A DNA stretch of 64,000 nt from Homalodisca vitripennis (Eukaryota; Arthropoda; Insecta; Hemiptera; Cicadellidae). The stretch spans positions 43,259,001 through 43,323,000 of the forward strand of contig NC_060214.1 of the NCBI RefSeq assembly GCF_021130785.1, read 5' to 3'. The notes under the pieces were generated by a model that was not told where the DNA came from, searched no databases, and saw only the letters and a program-made list of their open reading frames with translations. The translations under genes were made by a program, and so were the position numbers. Positions 23,811 to 35,225 of this stretch are shown here, piece by piece; position 1 is the first letter of the stretch, and every line of letters begins with the position of its first letter.

Positions 23811-24527
23811 AAAGATAGCAAGGAGCCTTATACTGAATATTAAAAACTAAACCTATTCTACTAGATATATTGCAAACATTATCCCTATGTATACAACTTT
23901 CTTTGCTTACTTCGATTTTATCGTATTTTACTTCCACTAAGGAGGTATAGTACATTATATCTCAGTCACATCATCGTGAAAGAATTGGAAGATAGTTTAC
24001 GTGATAAACTATATCTCTTGATCACTTTATTCCTCTTTCCTGAAATACCTCGAAATTTGCGATTAGTGATATGTCACTCTTGGATATCCGTCGGGTTATA
24101 AATAAACAATGCCTAAACATAATGTGAAAGTCATAAAATGGATTTAAAAGCAAGAAATATCCAAAATAGACGCGAAACCCAAGCTATTACATCTCACGTA
24201 GTGTCACGTAAAAATATGGAAATCTATGTTTAAAAAATGTGTAACTCTGAAATAGACTCAAAATTATTACTATCTAATGTTGTTTTTAGCTATAATTTTC
24301 TACGAAATGATGTAAGTAAAATAGTAAATTGTTATACCGTAAGAAGTATTTGTGATAATTTTCTTAATGAATGAGACTCGGTTTCATGACAAGTTCTTTT
24401 TAAATCAACACAGAAGTAGAAATTTTTCTAAAATTACTAATGTGCAATTTTACGATATTTTTTAAACATATTTAAATGAATGGAACAGTATGAAAAGTGT
24501 AGTGCACATATTGGAGAGTTTATTAAT
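23811..24527. other. No gene seen
   Basis: Unstructured AT-rich sequence on the downstream side (minus strand) of block Z. Confidence 0.5.
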
Positions 24528-25235
24528 TCAAATCCACAATAAAACATGCACCGATTGAGGTGTAATACACAGGAGAGTGTTGAACCAATGTCCGTACAAC
24601 ACTCCATTATTCACATTACAGACCAATATCTCTGAGCTCCTATGTAATATTGTATAGTTGCATCCCTTAGGGCAGCTTTCACTACCATTGATTCTGGTTA
24701 GCTTGATGTGTTTGTAATTTGTAGTTCTGCATGTATTGATAGTGTATACTGTTGTATTGCCACTCTGATATGACGTATTCATATACAATGGAATTGTCAC
24801 TCACATAAATCAACCAAACCTTAATTGACATTATACAAGATATTCGTACCTTGTGAAAACTTGAAGGCGCTAATTAACAATATCAAAGGAGTACGGAATA
24901 TTCGTGTTGTAATCTGACGAGCACTACATGAAACTTTATAAGATTTAAAACCCGTAAACCAAACCTTTAACTCCTATTAACCAAAATCAAACATGGCACA
25001 TATACTAACATCGGGATATATAATGAATGTTCTCAGGAGAATTAAATTTTTACCGGTTAGTACCTTCCAGTAGAGTAGGCTACACTGAGTAACAGCAAGT
25101 ACAGATGTGTCACTTACATGTTGGCAACCCTGTGAATGTCCAGTGGTGGCACATCACTAAACAGAAATGTCAAGATATTGTGATAAAGAAGGCGGTTCCT
25201 TGTGTCTAGTCTACTGAGGAGGGTGGCTTTTTGAA
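24528..25235 (-). pseudogene. Unknown duplicated gene-like block Z, copy A
   Basis: First of three paralogous minus-strand blocks (others at 34133 and 39945). The open frame at 24528-24800 carries RINGSESCPKGCNYTILHRS, then EILVCNVNNGVLYGHW and FNTLLC, with several cysteines and N-glycosylation sequons; an AATAAA lies just after the stop. Against copy B, several of the differences in CP..YT..HRSS are synonymous (CAT/CAC, AGG/AGA, AGC/AGT, TCA/TCG), which supports this strand and frame. The block continues upstream (24840-25235) with sequence also shared by B and C. There, GCCAACATGTAAGTGACAC on the minus strand contains a consensus splice donor. This is the only copy with the final frame intact. 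Function unknown; probably extracellular if real. Confidence 0.4.
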
Positions 25236-26348
25236 TAGGTAAAGCTACTAGGCAATAGGAATATTTATACCTTAATCTAGTAATCTATCTTAAAAGGTGT
25301 TATAACTATTATTTATTTGCTAAGAGTCTGTAAAGCGTTACAAGAATTGAGGTTAATATTTTAAACTTTTAGCTCAGTAGATAGTTATTTATATATATTC
25401 TTTCATGAAAGAAGACCGTTTCCTAACTAAATAGTAACGTACGAGTTGATAAATCCTACTACCATAAGCCTATAGGGAAATTTCAAATTTCAAGGTCAAC
25501 CATTACATTTTATTAAATTATTCACATAAGCTTTCATTTTTTATTGATGGTATAATAAGTCAAAAGGTTTACTTAAGCGATTTAGAGCGATAATGCTTTA
25601 AAAATAGACACAACATACAGAAGTTTCACGAGATAGTTTCTGAATGTGAAGTATACTGAAAAATAATATTTTAATACTATACATATATATAATATAGAGT
25701 AATGTTATAATAATCATAGGTAACATTACCGAACTTCACTGCAAGAATATTTATGTCAATAAAGTGGGCATAAGCAAAAATAAATAGTTCTATAACGCTT
25801 AGTTTACCGCCTCTCTCTATGTTTTTCTATTAAATAAAGACTACATTCAAATTGCGAAATGTTTAGGCCAATCAAGATCCATTTAAATATATTTTCAAAA
25901 TTAATTTTATTTTTAGAAATGCAGTCATACTATAATTATAACTGCAACAATACGAGTAAAAATATTATATTAACATTTATAGGAATATTACCATATGAAG
26001 AATTTTTATAAAAAAGTTGATTACAGCAAATTTAATAGGAGCTGTTAATCCACTGAATAAGCAGACTTACAACATTATTAACAATAAAACTAAGCTATAT
26101 AATACTACACTGTACTTGATGTGATATTTACCTATTTTGATCTATCATAATTTTATAGTCTAATATAAGGACACGCTGCATTTTATGTTTTATGTCGATG
26201 GTATTTTTGAGAGCAATATAAAGTTATATAAGTTTGTAACAGGGTGTTTATTTTAAGTATTTCAGTAGCGCTATAAGAGTTATAAGATCAAATATACGAG
26301 TAGAAGAGTTTATGTGTTGAGATATATTGGCAATTCGTAATTTAAATT
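25236..26348. other. No gene seen
   Basis: AT-rich, with short TA runs at 25679-25700. Nothing recognised. Confidence 0.5.
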
Positions 26349-26411
26349 TTTATAAGAGACTCCCATTCCTATTTTACACCATCTCAGCATCTCTCACCAT
26401 GGCAGGTAAGT
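26349..26411 (+). promoter_or_regulatory. Candidate core promoter, start codon and first splice donor
   Basis: A TATA-like word (TTTTATAAGAG, from 26348) is followed about 33 bp later by ATCTCAGCAT, an initiator-like word. Then CTCACCATGGCAG places an ATG in a strong Kozak context at 26399-26401. The bases right after it are GTAAGT (26406-26411), a perfect splice donor, which would make a 7-nt first coding segment (Met-Ala-G). Blocks X and Y follow on the same strand at 26990 and 27708. If the donor is not used, the frame stops after 8 codons. This is a suggestive arrangement, not proof of a gene. Confidence 0.3.
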
Positions 26412-26989
26412 CAAAATCAGATTAAATAGGATTGCACAAACCCTGTTTAGGTGAGAAGATACGTGGAATTGGATTTCCGATACGGCATAGGACGTCTTCC
26501 TCTACATACATGAGGAATAATCGAGTTAGTGCACAATAACCGAATACGAATTATTTCAATATTATATGGAATTCTCATACATTCTTTATATATATATATA
26601 TATACACACATTATATTGGCTAGTACATTTCTTGTAATTGTATTGGTTTTTTGTTTTTTAATTATTTTACTTTAAATATTTCCAACAGACGCCATTTTTT
26701 GAATATTTACGAAAATAATACAACTATTTTTTAGAATTAATTTTTAGAATTTTCCTCATATATATTTAAAAATATATGCCAAATTTGGTTTCCCTACTTT
26801 AAATAGATTTATTTTTTATATAAATAAAAAATTTGCGGCTACCGGCTAAACGACAATTATATTTATAGTCGATCTTTTGCTTTCAGTGATTAATACTATC
26901 ACCCACAGAAGTATGTGACACCCTTTTGTGAATACCCTGTATATCATGGTTTTATCAGAGGCAAAATATTCTAGAGACCGCGTTTTTAG
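26412..26989. other. Possible intron; short (TA)n at 26588-26604
   Basis: No coding signal. If the donor at 26406 is real, this would be intron up to the acceptor at 26988-26989 (CGCGTTTTTAG). It contains the TATATATATATATATACACACA microsatellite near 26588. Confidence 0.35.
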
Positions 26990-27100
26990 GTAAGAATTTC
27001 CACCCTTGACTTCAACTTTGAAGGTGGAGAGAAAGTTACTGAATTAAACAGTTTGTGTCGTTTGGAAAGCAGTAATCAACAGTGTCAATAGAACCGAGTT
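26990..27100 (+). pseudogene. Unknown protein-like block X, copy 2
   Basis: It begins after GTTTTTAG and reads VRISTLDFNFEGGEKVTELN, SLCRLESSNQQCQ, stop. It aligns with 17718-17815 (see there for the codon evidence). It lies 0.6 kb downstream of the candidate start codon at 26399 and 0.7 kb upstream of block Y copy 2, the same order as X and Y at 17.7/20.9 kb. Taking a splice from 26405 directly to 26990 would not give this reading frame, so any gene model needs another exon or a different junction. Confidence 0.4.
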
Positions 27101-27647
27101 AAAGAAGCATCGTTGTCTCGTTAGGCAAAGTTCCAATGAGAAACACGCGTGACTAGAGATTTTTCGATGCCACTAGAGGTTAACTCCGGAAATTAGATAT
27201 TAAACTTTCATAACAAAAAATAGATATAACTAAAGTTCGGTGTTATAAAACAATCTTAACTATATTGTACAGTCTACAAAAGTTTAGGGATAATACATGT
27301 TATTTTAAAATATAATTATATTGAAATTACTGAAAATAATGTTCTAATACGTTGCACAATACTAATGTAAAGAAACACTAAAGAAATACAGGAATGCGCG
27401 ACATCAATGGTAGCGTAACAGTCTTTGCCGATTTTTCACGTAAAACTCTAAATATATAGGTAATTTAATCCTGGTGGTGTCCTCGTATATGTTTATACTG
27501 GTACAATATAATCATGCGGAATAGTAATACTTACGTCCACCCGAAACTCAAATGAGACATTAACCTCGATTAATTTACGCTTTATACAACTTTGTAAAAC
27601 GATAGTAGTCCATCTTATTCAAATTCATTGTATACACTGATGACACC
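27101..27647. other. No gene seen
   Basis: Between blocks X and Y copy 2. It carries no open frame of note and no known repeat. Confidence 0.45.
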
Positions 27648-27945
27648 TTAATGGGATTATTACTCAACAGTTATAATATACTATTTCAGTTAAAAATTGG
27701 AGGGAATTTGCGTAACAATTTCGCACCTGCCTGCTCATGTGTGAATGATACAAAATGGACAGATGATGTTTTCGGGGAAAATCTCTCTAAGCGTAAAATA
27801 TCGCTGTATTGAAACAACCTTTGTATGTAGCTACTCTACCAAATCACAGCAATATCTATCACACCGTCACAATGTTACATTTGTAACTGAAATTACCAAC
27901 TCTCTGGTTTCATTTGGCAATACCCACAGAGTAAAATTTATAAGT
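27648..27945 (+). pseudogene. Unknown protein-like block Y, copy 2
   Basis: Partner of 20850-21190. It reads APACSCVNDTKWTDDVFGEN in one frame. After a frame change inside 27745-28041 it reads KYRCIETTFVCSYSTKSQQY, RHNVTFVTEITNSLVSFGN and THRVKFIS. The NVT sequon and spaced cysteines fit an extracellular domain. The frame change means this copy is broken, or that an unrecognised intron lies within. Against copy 1, the DNA around APACSCVNDTK is identical, which is striking given the divergence elsewhere. Not assigned to a family. Confidence 0.4.
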
Positions 27946-28907
27946 AATTATCGTAAAATGATAATTTTTGTATATTATAATAAGAAAAATATATATTTAT
28001 CAGAGCGTAATAAAATTCTAAATTTAATTCATATAATTTAACGCATTACTAGAAATTGTTATAATTTAATACTTGTAATAATCCATTCGTACTTATTTTT
28101 ATTGGTTACTACTCCAACTTGCCTACTATTATTATCAATTACTTGATCGATTTCTACGATATTCAGACAACTCTGAATTTTTTTTCCTAATGAAACAACT
28201 GAATATAAGTTTTATATCAATGAAAGTGGACACCTAAAATCGCTTAATCATTCATAATTTTGTAGCACCTACATTTCACGGACAGACTTCTATTTTAGCA
28301 GTTTTTACTTATTGGAGACTATTAGTAACTGGTAAATATGGATATATGCCAAGTAACTAAAAGTATAATATACTCGTTCATTAGTTGCACTACGAAACTT
28401 TGTATTTGTATTATTGTATCAAGTTATACCAAATATTTCTTACTAGAAGTACTAATTTAAACAAGCAAATAGCGTAAAGAACTGAGTTATCGCATAGCGT
28501 TAATTTAATATGCAATTATAATAATTTTCCTAACCTCTAAATAACTCAAACAGTTGTCACAGCTCCAAGACTGACCATATCTCATTGCTTTGATTTTTGT
28601 TTTGCTAGTTTGGTAACTCTGTACTTTGCTTAGCTCCGTATGGAGTGAGAAATTAACAGGTGCAACTACACTTTTACATCTCACCAAACTGTTACTTTTT
28701 GTTGTTTCATGTGTTAGTAACTATCACAGCCGTAACAGTAATGATAACATCTGTTTACGGTCCTTAAAGCTTTAAAATGGCCCCGTTTTTTTAAAATCAT
28801 TACTGATATAACCCTGGCACCTTGTTGTTTCTCTTGTGGAACATTCTCTGATCAGATGAAATATAAGATGATTGTATCTTACGTAGATGTTTATGAATAG
28901 TATTATT
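27946..28907. other. No gene seen
   Basis: AT-rich. The open frame at 28505-28687 (minus) shows no known features. Confidence 0.45.
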
Positions 28908-29158
28908 GTAAAGTAAAAAAAGTAAAGAATGTCTTATTTTACCAGGCGAAGTTAGGGCTAAGAAGCCCTCTCTAACACTTAACCTGGGGACCAACGGCTT
29001 AAAGGTGACTTCCGAACCACCACCAATGGCCGGGCAGGCGGGCCGCTTGCAAGGACAGGATCGCTCAGCGGTCACCTGTCCAAGCAGCAGCCACGCTCGG
29101 CGTTGCTTGATCTGGTTATCTTGCGATAACTGCCGTACCCACTACACTGCGCCACTGG
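28908..29158 (-). mobile_element. tRNA-derived SINE
   Basis: A GC-rich island in AT-rich flanks. Read on the minus strand it begins TGGCGCAGTGTAGTGGGTAC, a clear RNA polymerase III A-box. About 40 bp on is GATCAAGCAACGCC, a plausible decayed B-box. The body contains GGCCCGCCTGCCCGGCC-like sequence. The 3' end reads CCTAACTTCGCCTGGTAAAA, then TAAGACATTC and a (TTTAC)-like tail. That layout (tRNA head, GC-rich body, A/T-rich simple tail) is that of a tRNA-derived SINE. Open frames through it on both strands come from its GC content and are not genes. Confidence 0.65.
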
Positions 29159-29324
29159 CAAATATTATTGTTTGTGGGGAAAAGGTCACCAAAAACTTTT
29201 AAAATACACTTTTTTATTTTTGTACACATTAATCAATTTCTTTTTTCTTTACGAAAATAATTATATATAACACAATACCTAAATATTACTGACTTATTTT
29301 TAATTAATTTGTTTGTAACGTCTT
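29159..29324. other. No gene seen
   Basis: Short AT-rich gap between the SINE and the transposase remnant. Confidence 0.4.
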
Positions 29325-29830
29325 AAACTGAGTTTGGAAGTGGTAAAATAACCAGGGCAACACGAACACACCCAATGGAACTTGATTCTTGGGTGTAAAT
29401 ACGAAAAGGCAACTGGCGAGGTTTATTCACATAAAAACTCAGTGCCAGCAGCAGTAATGCTTCACATAAAAAAATATATTCAGAGACCTCTCAAATGACG
29501 AACTCTTAAAAAGGTCTTTTTAGGACTCAAAATCACAATGAGTCTAAATCACTTAATTTGGAAAATTCCTAAAAGAGCTTTGGTGGGATAAAATTCTCTG
29601 AAATGTATAGCATTATATGCAGTAATAACACTTAATGCTGGTGCTATGACCAAGTTAAAAGTTTTTGAGATTATGGGAGTAGAAGCAGGAACAAATACAT
29701 ACAATAGATTGCGTAAAATTTATGCAATGCGGAAGAAAGAACCAAAGAAGCTAGGGTGAATAAAAGACAAGTTAAAAGGAAAAAGAGAACCAGGAGCAGG
29801 AGAAAGAGTCACAATATGAAGCTGGAGACT
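29325..29830 (+). pseudogene. Mutator-type transposase C-terminal remnant
   Basis: Plus-strand frames, with stops and shifts between them, read KATGEVYSHKNSVPAAVM, then LKKVFLGLKITMSLNHLIWK and IPKRALVG. These are followed by NSLKCIALYAVITLNAGAMT and KLKVFEIMGVEAGTNTYNRL with a basic tail. This matches, in order, the C-terminal part of transposases from arthropods and cnidarians that carry a Mutator-like transposase domain ('HKNSLP.AVM', 'CLHGKTQNPNESLN..IW.R.PK..FVG', 'A...FN.G....L.VL..MG..PG'). The assignment is from memory of those proteins. The upstream catalytic half is not found, so this is a dead fragment. Confidence 0.55.
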
Positions 29831-30527
29831 TTTAAAAATAAATTTTTAAGTAATCTTATATTTCCGAGAGGTTTTTCAAAACTAGTTATTTTTAGACTTT
29901 ATTTACCTGTGTTTCAGCTTTGGAGTAAGCTACTAACTTCAAACATTTTTGTTTGTTACACATGTTTCTAGTTACTTATGTTCCCAAAATAGTTCATTTC
30001 TGTAGTGACTATCAATGACAAAAAATATTTTATACTATTAAAACGTAATATTTTTCAAAAAATGAATTAGTTTTATAATTTTAATGCTTTAATGACAATT
30101 TTTACAGATTTACAGTGTCCTCAACGTGTTAAAAAAATCATGTTAATAAGCCTAGTAGGTTTTGCTCAGCAGGTACATGAAATGTGTATTGTTTTCCCAT
30201 TTACAATGCATGTTAAACCATGTAGAGACCTTCTTTCCTTAACGTTGTAATACTTACAAAGGTCCATTAGCTATATATGTAAAAACAGTTGGAGAGCTTC
30301 GTAGTCAAAAGATGTCACCTCAAATCCTGCCAACACAGGTTCTGCTAAGCACTGATTCGCAGAATTACGCCACGTGCGTTAGAACGTAAGATCCAGTTGC
30401 GAGGCCTATTTACTAGTCTACATAAATAAAAACCCGATATAGTTGTATATCGACAGAACTGTGTTGTAAATGACGGAACATATCAAAATATGTAGCTCAC
30501 AGATTGATGGACAACCCTTTTTTTACT
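29831..30527. other. No gene seen
   Basis: AT-rich up to about 30230, then more mixed sequence leading into the minisatellite. No element recognised. Confidence 0.45.
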
Positions 30528-31325
30528 GACCCAAAAATCAAAACAGTTCTTCCTTGGACTGAAGGAAACCAGTGTATCACTTTTTACATGGAGGCAGACC
30601 ATGGTACCTAGAGCGTGTTTGTTTATTCACAAGTAGACGGATCATACCCTAAAATCAATATAGTTCTTCCTTGGACTGAAGGAAACCAGTGTATCTCTTT
30701 TCACATGGAGGCAGACCATGGTACCTAGAGCATGTTTGTTTATTCACAAGTAGACGGATCATACCCTAAAATCAATACAGTTCTTCCTTGGACTGAAGGA
30801 AACCAGTGTACCTCTTTTCACATGGAGGCAGACCATGGTACCTAGAGCATGTCTGTTTATTCACAAGTAGACGGATCATACCCTAAAATCAATACAGTTC
30901 TTCCTTGGACTGAAGGAAACCAGTGTACCTCTTTTCACATGGAGGCAGACCATGGTACCTAGAGCATGTTTGTTTATTCACAAGTAGACGGATCATACCC
31001 TAAAATCAATACAGTTCTTCCTTGGACTGAAGGAAACCAGTGTACCTCTTTTCACATGGAGGCAGACCATGGTACCTAGAGCATGTCTGTTTATTCACAA
31101 GTAGACGGATCATACCCTAAAATCAATACAGTTCTCCCTTGGACTGAAGGAAACCAGTGTACCTCTTTTCACATGGAGGCAGACCATGGTACCTAGAGCA
31201 TGTCTGTTTATTCACAAGTAGACGGATCATACCCTAAAATCAATACAGTTCTTCCTTGGACTGAAGGAAGGCAGACCATGGTACCTAGAGCATGTTTGTT
31301 TATTTACCAGTAGACGGATCATAAG
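30528..31325. repeat. Minisatellite, 117-bp unit, about 6.7 copies
   Basis: GTTCTTCCTTGGACTGAAGG recurs, with one early-base variant, at 30546, 30663, 30780, 30897, 31014, 31131 and 31248, an exact period of 117 bp. Units are nearly identical. Diagnostic variants are ATCAC/ATCTC/ACCTC after CCAGTGT and CATGTTTG/CATGTCTG later in the unit. The last unit has an internal deletion of about 30 bp that joins GAAGG to GCAGACC. Each unit contains TTCCTTGGACTGAAGGAA, a 6-bp hairpin stem, and the palindrome GGTACC next to ACCATGGT. The period is a multiple of three, but no frame is open across units. Confidence 0.95.
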
Positions 31326-32736
31326 CATAAATACAAAAGCGCACTTTTGTTTACTTAGCATATAATATAAAATTTAAACATAAATATCCATTCATAAAAT
31401 CTGGGTTTCATATGTTTTAAATTTGGAAACTTTACTTTTAATAACAAAACTGAGTAATAAAATGTTTAATTGGAGGATCGTAATTCTACAGGCAGTATAA
31501 GATAGTAATATATGTTCGTCAAATCTGGAAGCAGACCAGTAAAATTATTCATCGTATTCCATCACTACAAGGCAAACTTGCTTTTTGTTTTTTTATTAAT
31601 TCTAGTAGATTATTGAAGTAGAAATTGACAAAATATGTTGTTTAAGCTTAATGTGTGGATTTTTATTTTATTATATAAACTAAAGCATTGCTATGGTATA
31701 TAATGTTGATTGAAGAGTTTTATTTAGTAAATTTAATCTCATAATGATAAATACAGTGTTGATAATTTTAAGCAATGTTTTAACATTGCATAATATTGTA
31801 CCACAGTGATGGCGGATATTGCAGTGATATGGTAGAATTGATACACACACATTTCACAACATTTCAGTGTGCACATCATTCTGTATCTGTTGTATCATTC
31901 ACGCCCGAACAGAGTGGTCGAATTTCTAAACCATGTTCACTCATTTTGTGCTTGAGTAGCTATAATTTTATTATGGATTAAAAATATAATTTAAAAAGTC
32001 ATCAGCTTCGAAGATGATTTAAATTCTAATTAAAATAATGATACTCTTATAATCATACAATAGTCACAGTACAAATTTATTTTGCAATGTTTTAAACACG
32101 TAAATTAAAAACAGTTACTAATTAAAATGAACTTTACAATCTAACTACGAAACAAATGTATGTAAGGAATAATTCCATGAATTATGTCACAACTTTAAAT
32201 GTTGTCTCAAATATGCTCCTTCGATTACTATGAAGTCAAAGTTAAAGTCCTTATGGGATAACAAAATTATGTTATTTCTGAATGTCTCAATAACAGTTGT
32301 ATGCTGGCTTATTTCGGAACATATCCGAATTTGGTGGGTGAATTTCCCAAATGATTTTCGTGCCTTAGACTAGTGTCATTACTCACTGTCATTACACAAC
32401 ACTGTGGTGTTTTCGGTATAAGGTCAGTTTTGATCTACTTCTTCAAAGTTATGGTTCATGTTTACTGAGGTACCTTCGCCTTCTAGTGATATTTCATCTG
32501 GAGGAACTCTTTCATAAACCTTTTTTAGTACCTAGTAAAAGTACTCTATTGTTACGTTCCTGCTCAAAGTATTGCAAAAAAATGCAATATTCTTTCTTGT
32601 CAGAGAGTTATACGCTGTCCCAGTACGCTTATAACTTAATGGTTCCATATTCGGAAATTAAAAATTAAAAAATCTTATTGTTACCATATTAAAGGAAAAA
32701 ATATAAATGGAATACATAAACAAATTTTGGAGTCGC
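31326..32736. other. No gene seen
   Basis: AT-rich. Open frames at 31796-31981 and 32486-32668 have no recognisable content; the second might belong to the worn element whose tail is at 32737. Confidence 0.4.
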
Positions 32737-32763
32737 CTGATGAGAAAACCTTCGCTTTCGAAA
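32737..32763 (+). ncRNA. Hammerhead ribozyme-like core (Penelope-type tail)
   Basis: The order is CTGATGA (32737-32743), then GAAAACCTTCGCTTTC, which can fold into a stem with one mismatch and a CTTC loop, then GAAA (32760-32763). This is the catalytic-core layout of a hammerhead. The following GGCCTCGCC could form a short stem III, but the base expected to be U before the cleavage site is C. I cannot close stem I. The 'gatgagaaaa...tttcgaaagg' phrase is typical of Penelope-like element tails, known to carry hammerheads. Probably a decayed, inactive copy. Confidence 0.35.
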
Positions 32764-34132
32764 GGCCTCGCCCGAAAAATTAATAAATTATGAATTGTAT
32801 GTATTCTTTACATTTAGTAATACCTAAACTAACGGAAGAATTTATCTTGTCTAAAGTTTACTACTAAAATACTACTCTGGCTAACACTAACTTTGAACTG
32901 AATACTACCCTTACGCATAGAAACTAATAATTTGTTCAATACTCATTTATGGGAAGATTTTAGCTACCCTGAGCAAACTTCCGACGAAGAAGTCTATTGT
33001 TTTAAGTTAATGTAGAGCAACAACAGAAAACTCAAGTGTTCCTTGTGACATTCTTTTTATGAAATCAACTTCACTAATAAACCACATAAAATATTAGTTT
33101 TGTAATAGTTTTACATATTTATAATGTAGTAAAATTTTCACGTGGTTGTAAAATCTAACTTTATTTTTACTAACTACAAACAGCCTATATTTTTGGGTTT
33201 TAATAATGTTTGTTCATCTAGCTGGGAAGATAGTGTGTAAGTCATTACAGAAAAAGGTGTTGGCGATTCAGAGTGCCGAGAAATGGTTGAGGACAGTTCC
33301 AATAAGCCAAGGATCCATGATATAGGTTACATCATATATACTTTAGAAAAAAACATTATTGTATAATGATCTGAGAATTAAAAACATTACATAATGTATA
33401 ATAATTAATCTTTAACTATTCCTTTTTAAACTTTGAATTGCCGCATTCTTGAAACCTTCGGAGATACAAATATACAACGTGGTTTACAGTAAATGACTAT
33501 TTTAAAATTGCATTGCTTACGGACTATTTTGGAAATTACTTGATATAAAACTTTGCTGCAATGATCAAATTTTATAGAACTAACTTTCATACAATTAATA
33601 TTTACCACCGTATTTATGTTAACTGACGTATAATGTATTTACACAATATAACAAAAAGGTTTTATTTTCACAAGTCGAAACATCAGAATGGATATAATTT
33701 TAACAAAATTTATTGAACAAAAATGACAACAGATTTTTCATATAAATGAAAATTATATTATCTCCTTGTAAATATCTTACAAGAATGTAACAATCGTATT
33801 ATCTCTAATACTAAACAATATCATTGAGACATGGGTATTACAATAGCCTTTTAAGTTTTTTTCTAAATATCATTTTATAAATGGATATATTCTAAAGTTG
33901 TAATTTGCAATACAATAAATCTAATTGTGATAAATGTGTAAATAAATGATACTATACCAGTACAAGCATTGTGCATAAACAGAGACGTACGGCCTCCTCT
34001 TAAGCTATTAGTGAATAATTTTACAATTTTTGTGAACTTAATAAAACTCAATAATAAAACCATACGGAAATAGTAGTACACATAAACTAGAGTATATGAA
34101 TTAGCATGTCTAATTTTATTCACTGATTGTGT
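32764..34132. other. No gene seen
   Basis: AT-rich. Open frames at 33426-33608 and 33875-34123 (minus) show no recognisable features. Confidence 0.45.
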
Positions 34133-35225
34133 TGGAAAACACAGTAGAGTGATTAAACAATATCCGTACCACTCATACCCGTATTATAACCAATATCACC
34201 GAACTTCTGTGGAATAGTGTATAACTGAGACCCTCAGGGCAGATTTTGGTACCATTGATTGGGTAGGTTTGTTCCATTCATCCATATTAACCATAGGGTA
34301 CGATGTCAGTTTTATATCACTTACATGACTACATTCCATCGAAATTGAATATCAATAATCAATCAATATTTCAATAAGTCATTTACGTCAATTTCCCTAA
34401 TCTTCACTTGAACTGTGCGAGACTTATTAGTTCGTTCTTAAATATACTTATTGATTATAATAAACAACTACGGTGGACTCATACTTTATGTTAACCAAGA
34501 CTATTTGAATCTTCATAATAACTTCCACTCCTATTGCAATAAAACGAAAATAACACTTTTATAAAGATCAGGAATGTAGGTAATATTCCCAGGGGAATTT
34601 ACTTCTAGTTTCAATTGCCCATACATTGGGTACAGCAACAATCAAAGTGTGACTATATCTATATGGATAAAACCATGGATGTCCAGGAGTGACACATCAC
34701 TAACTGTACATTTAGAGATAGTGAGGTTAAAGGGTTAGTTAATAAATGTAATTTACTGCAGAGAATGGCTGAATAAAAGTTTTATTCTTCAGTTATGTGG
34801 GTTAGTTCCAATAATAAAAGAGCTTAAAATGTAATGATAGATCTTGTGATTGCTGTGAAATTCACTGTTTAACACTTAGAGTTGGAAAATGTAAAAAAAG
34901 GAATTATTGAACTGTAACCACCAAATAAGTCTTTAAATCCTTCATAAAAATTTCAGGAACTTCTGCGGCGAATTCACGGGCACCTGATTGTTTGCGGCTA
35001 GGGAACAATGCGTTTCTTTAATTTCAGTCTGAAAACTTGCTAATTAAACTTGCAAATGTCCAGCCTTTTATTCCATCCTAAAACAAAACTCCGGATTCTT
35101 GAACAATACTGCTCATGGTTGAACTATTTTAGTAATTTAAATTGCCAGTAATCACTGATAATAATGTTTGCACCAATATTGATTAACAGGAAACTGAACC
35201 AGTTCAATACAAGTTTTAATTCTAC
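34133..35225 (-). pseudogene. Unknown duplicated gene-like block Z, copy B
   Basis: Minus-strand paralogue of 24528-25235 and 39945-41475. It reads TYPINGTKICPEGLSYTLFH and RSSVILV, then loses frame through deletions relative to copy A. It is therefore broken. Farther upstream (34560-35225) it keeps matching copy C through the TGTCCAGGAGTGACACATCA block. It then matches a GTCTTTAAATCC block and the AAACAAAACTCCGGATTCTT block. The long shared tract makes a segmental duplication likelier than a short mobile repeat. Confidence 0.45.

Noticed and set aside
30528..31325. CRISPR-like array
   Set aside because: Units repeat in full with no unique spacers; it is a minisatellite in a eukaryotic sequence.
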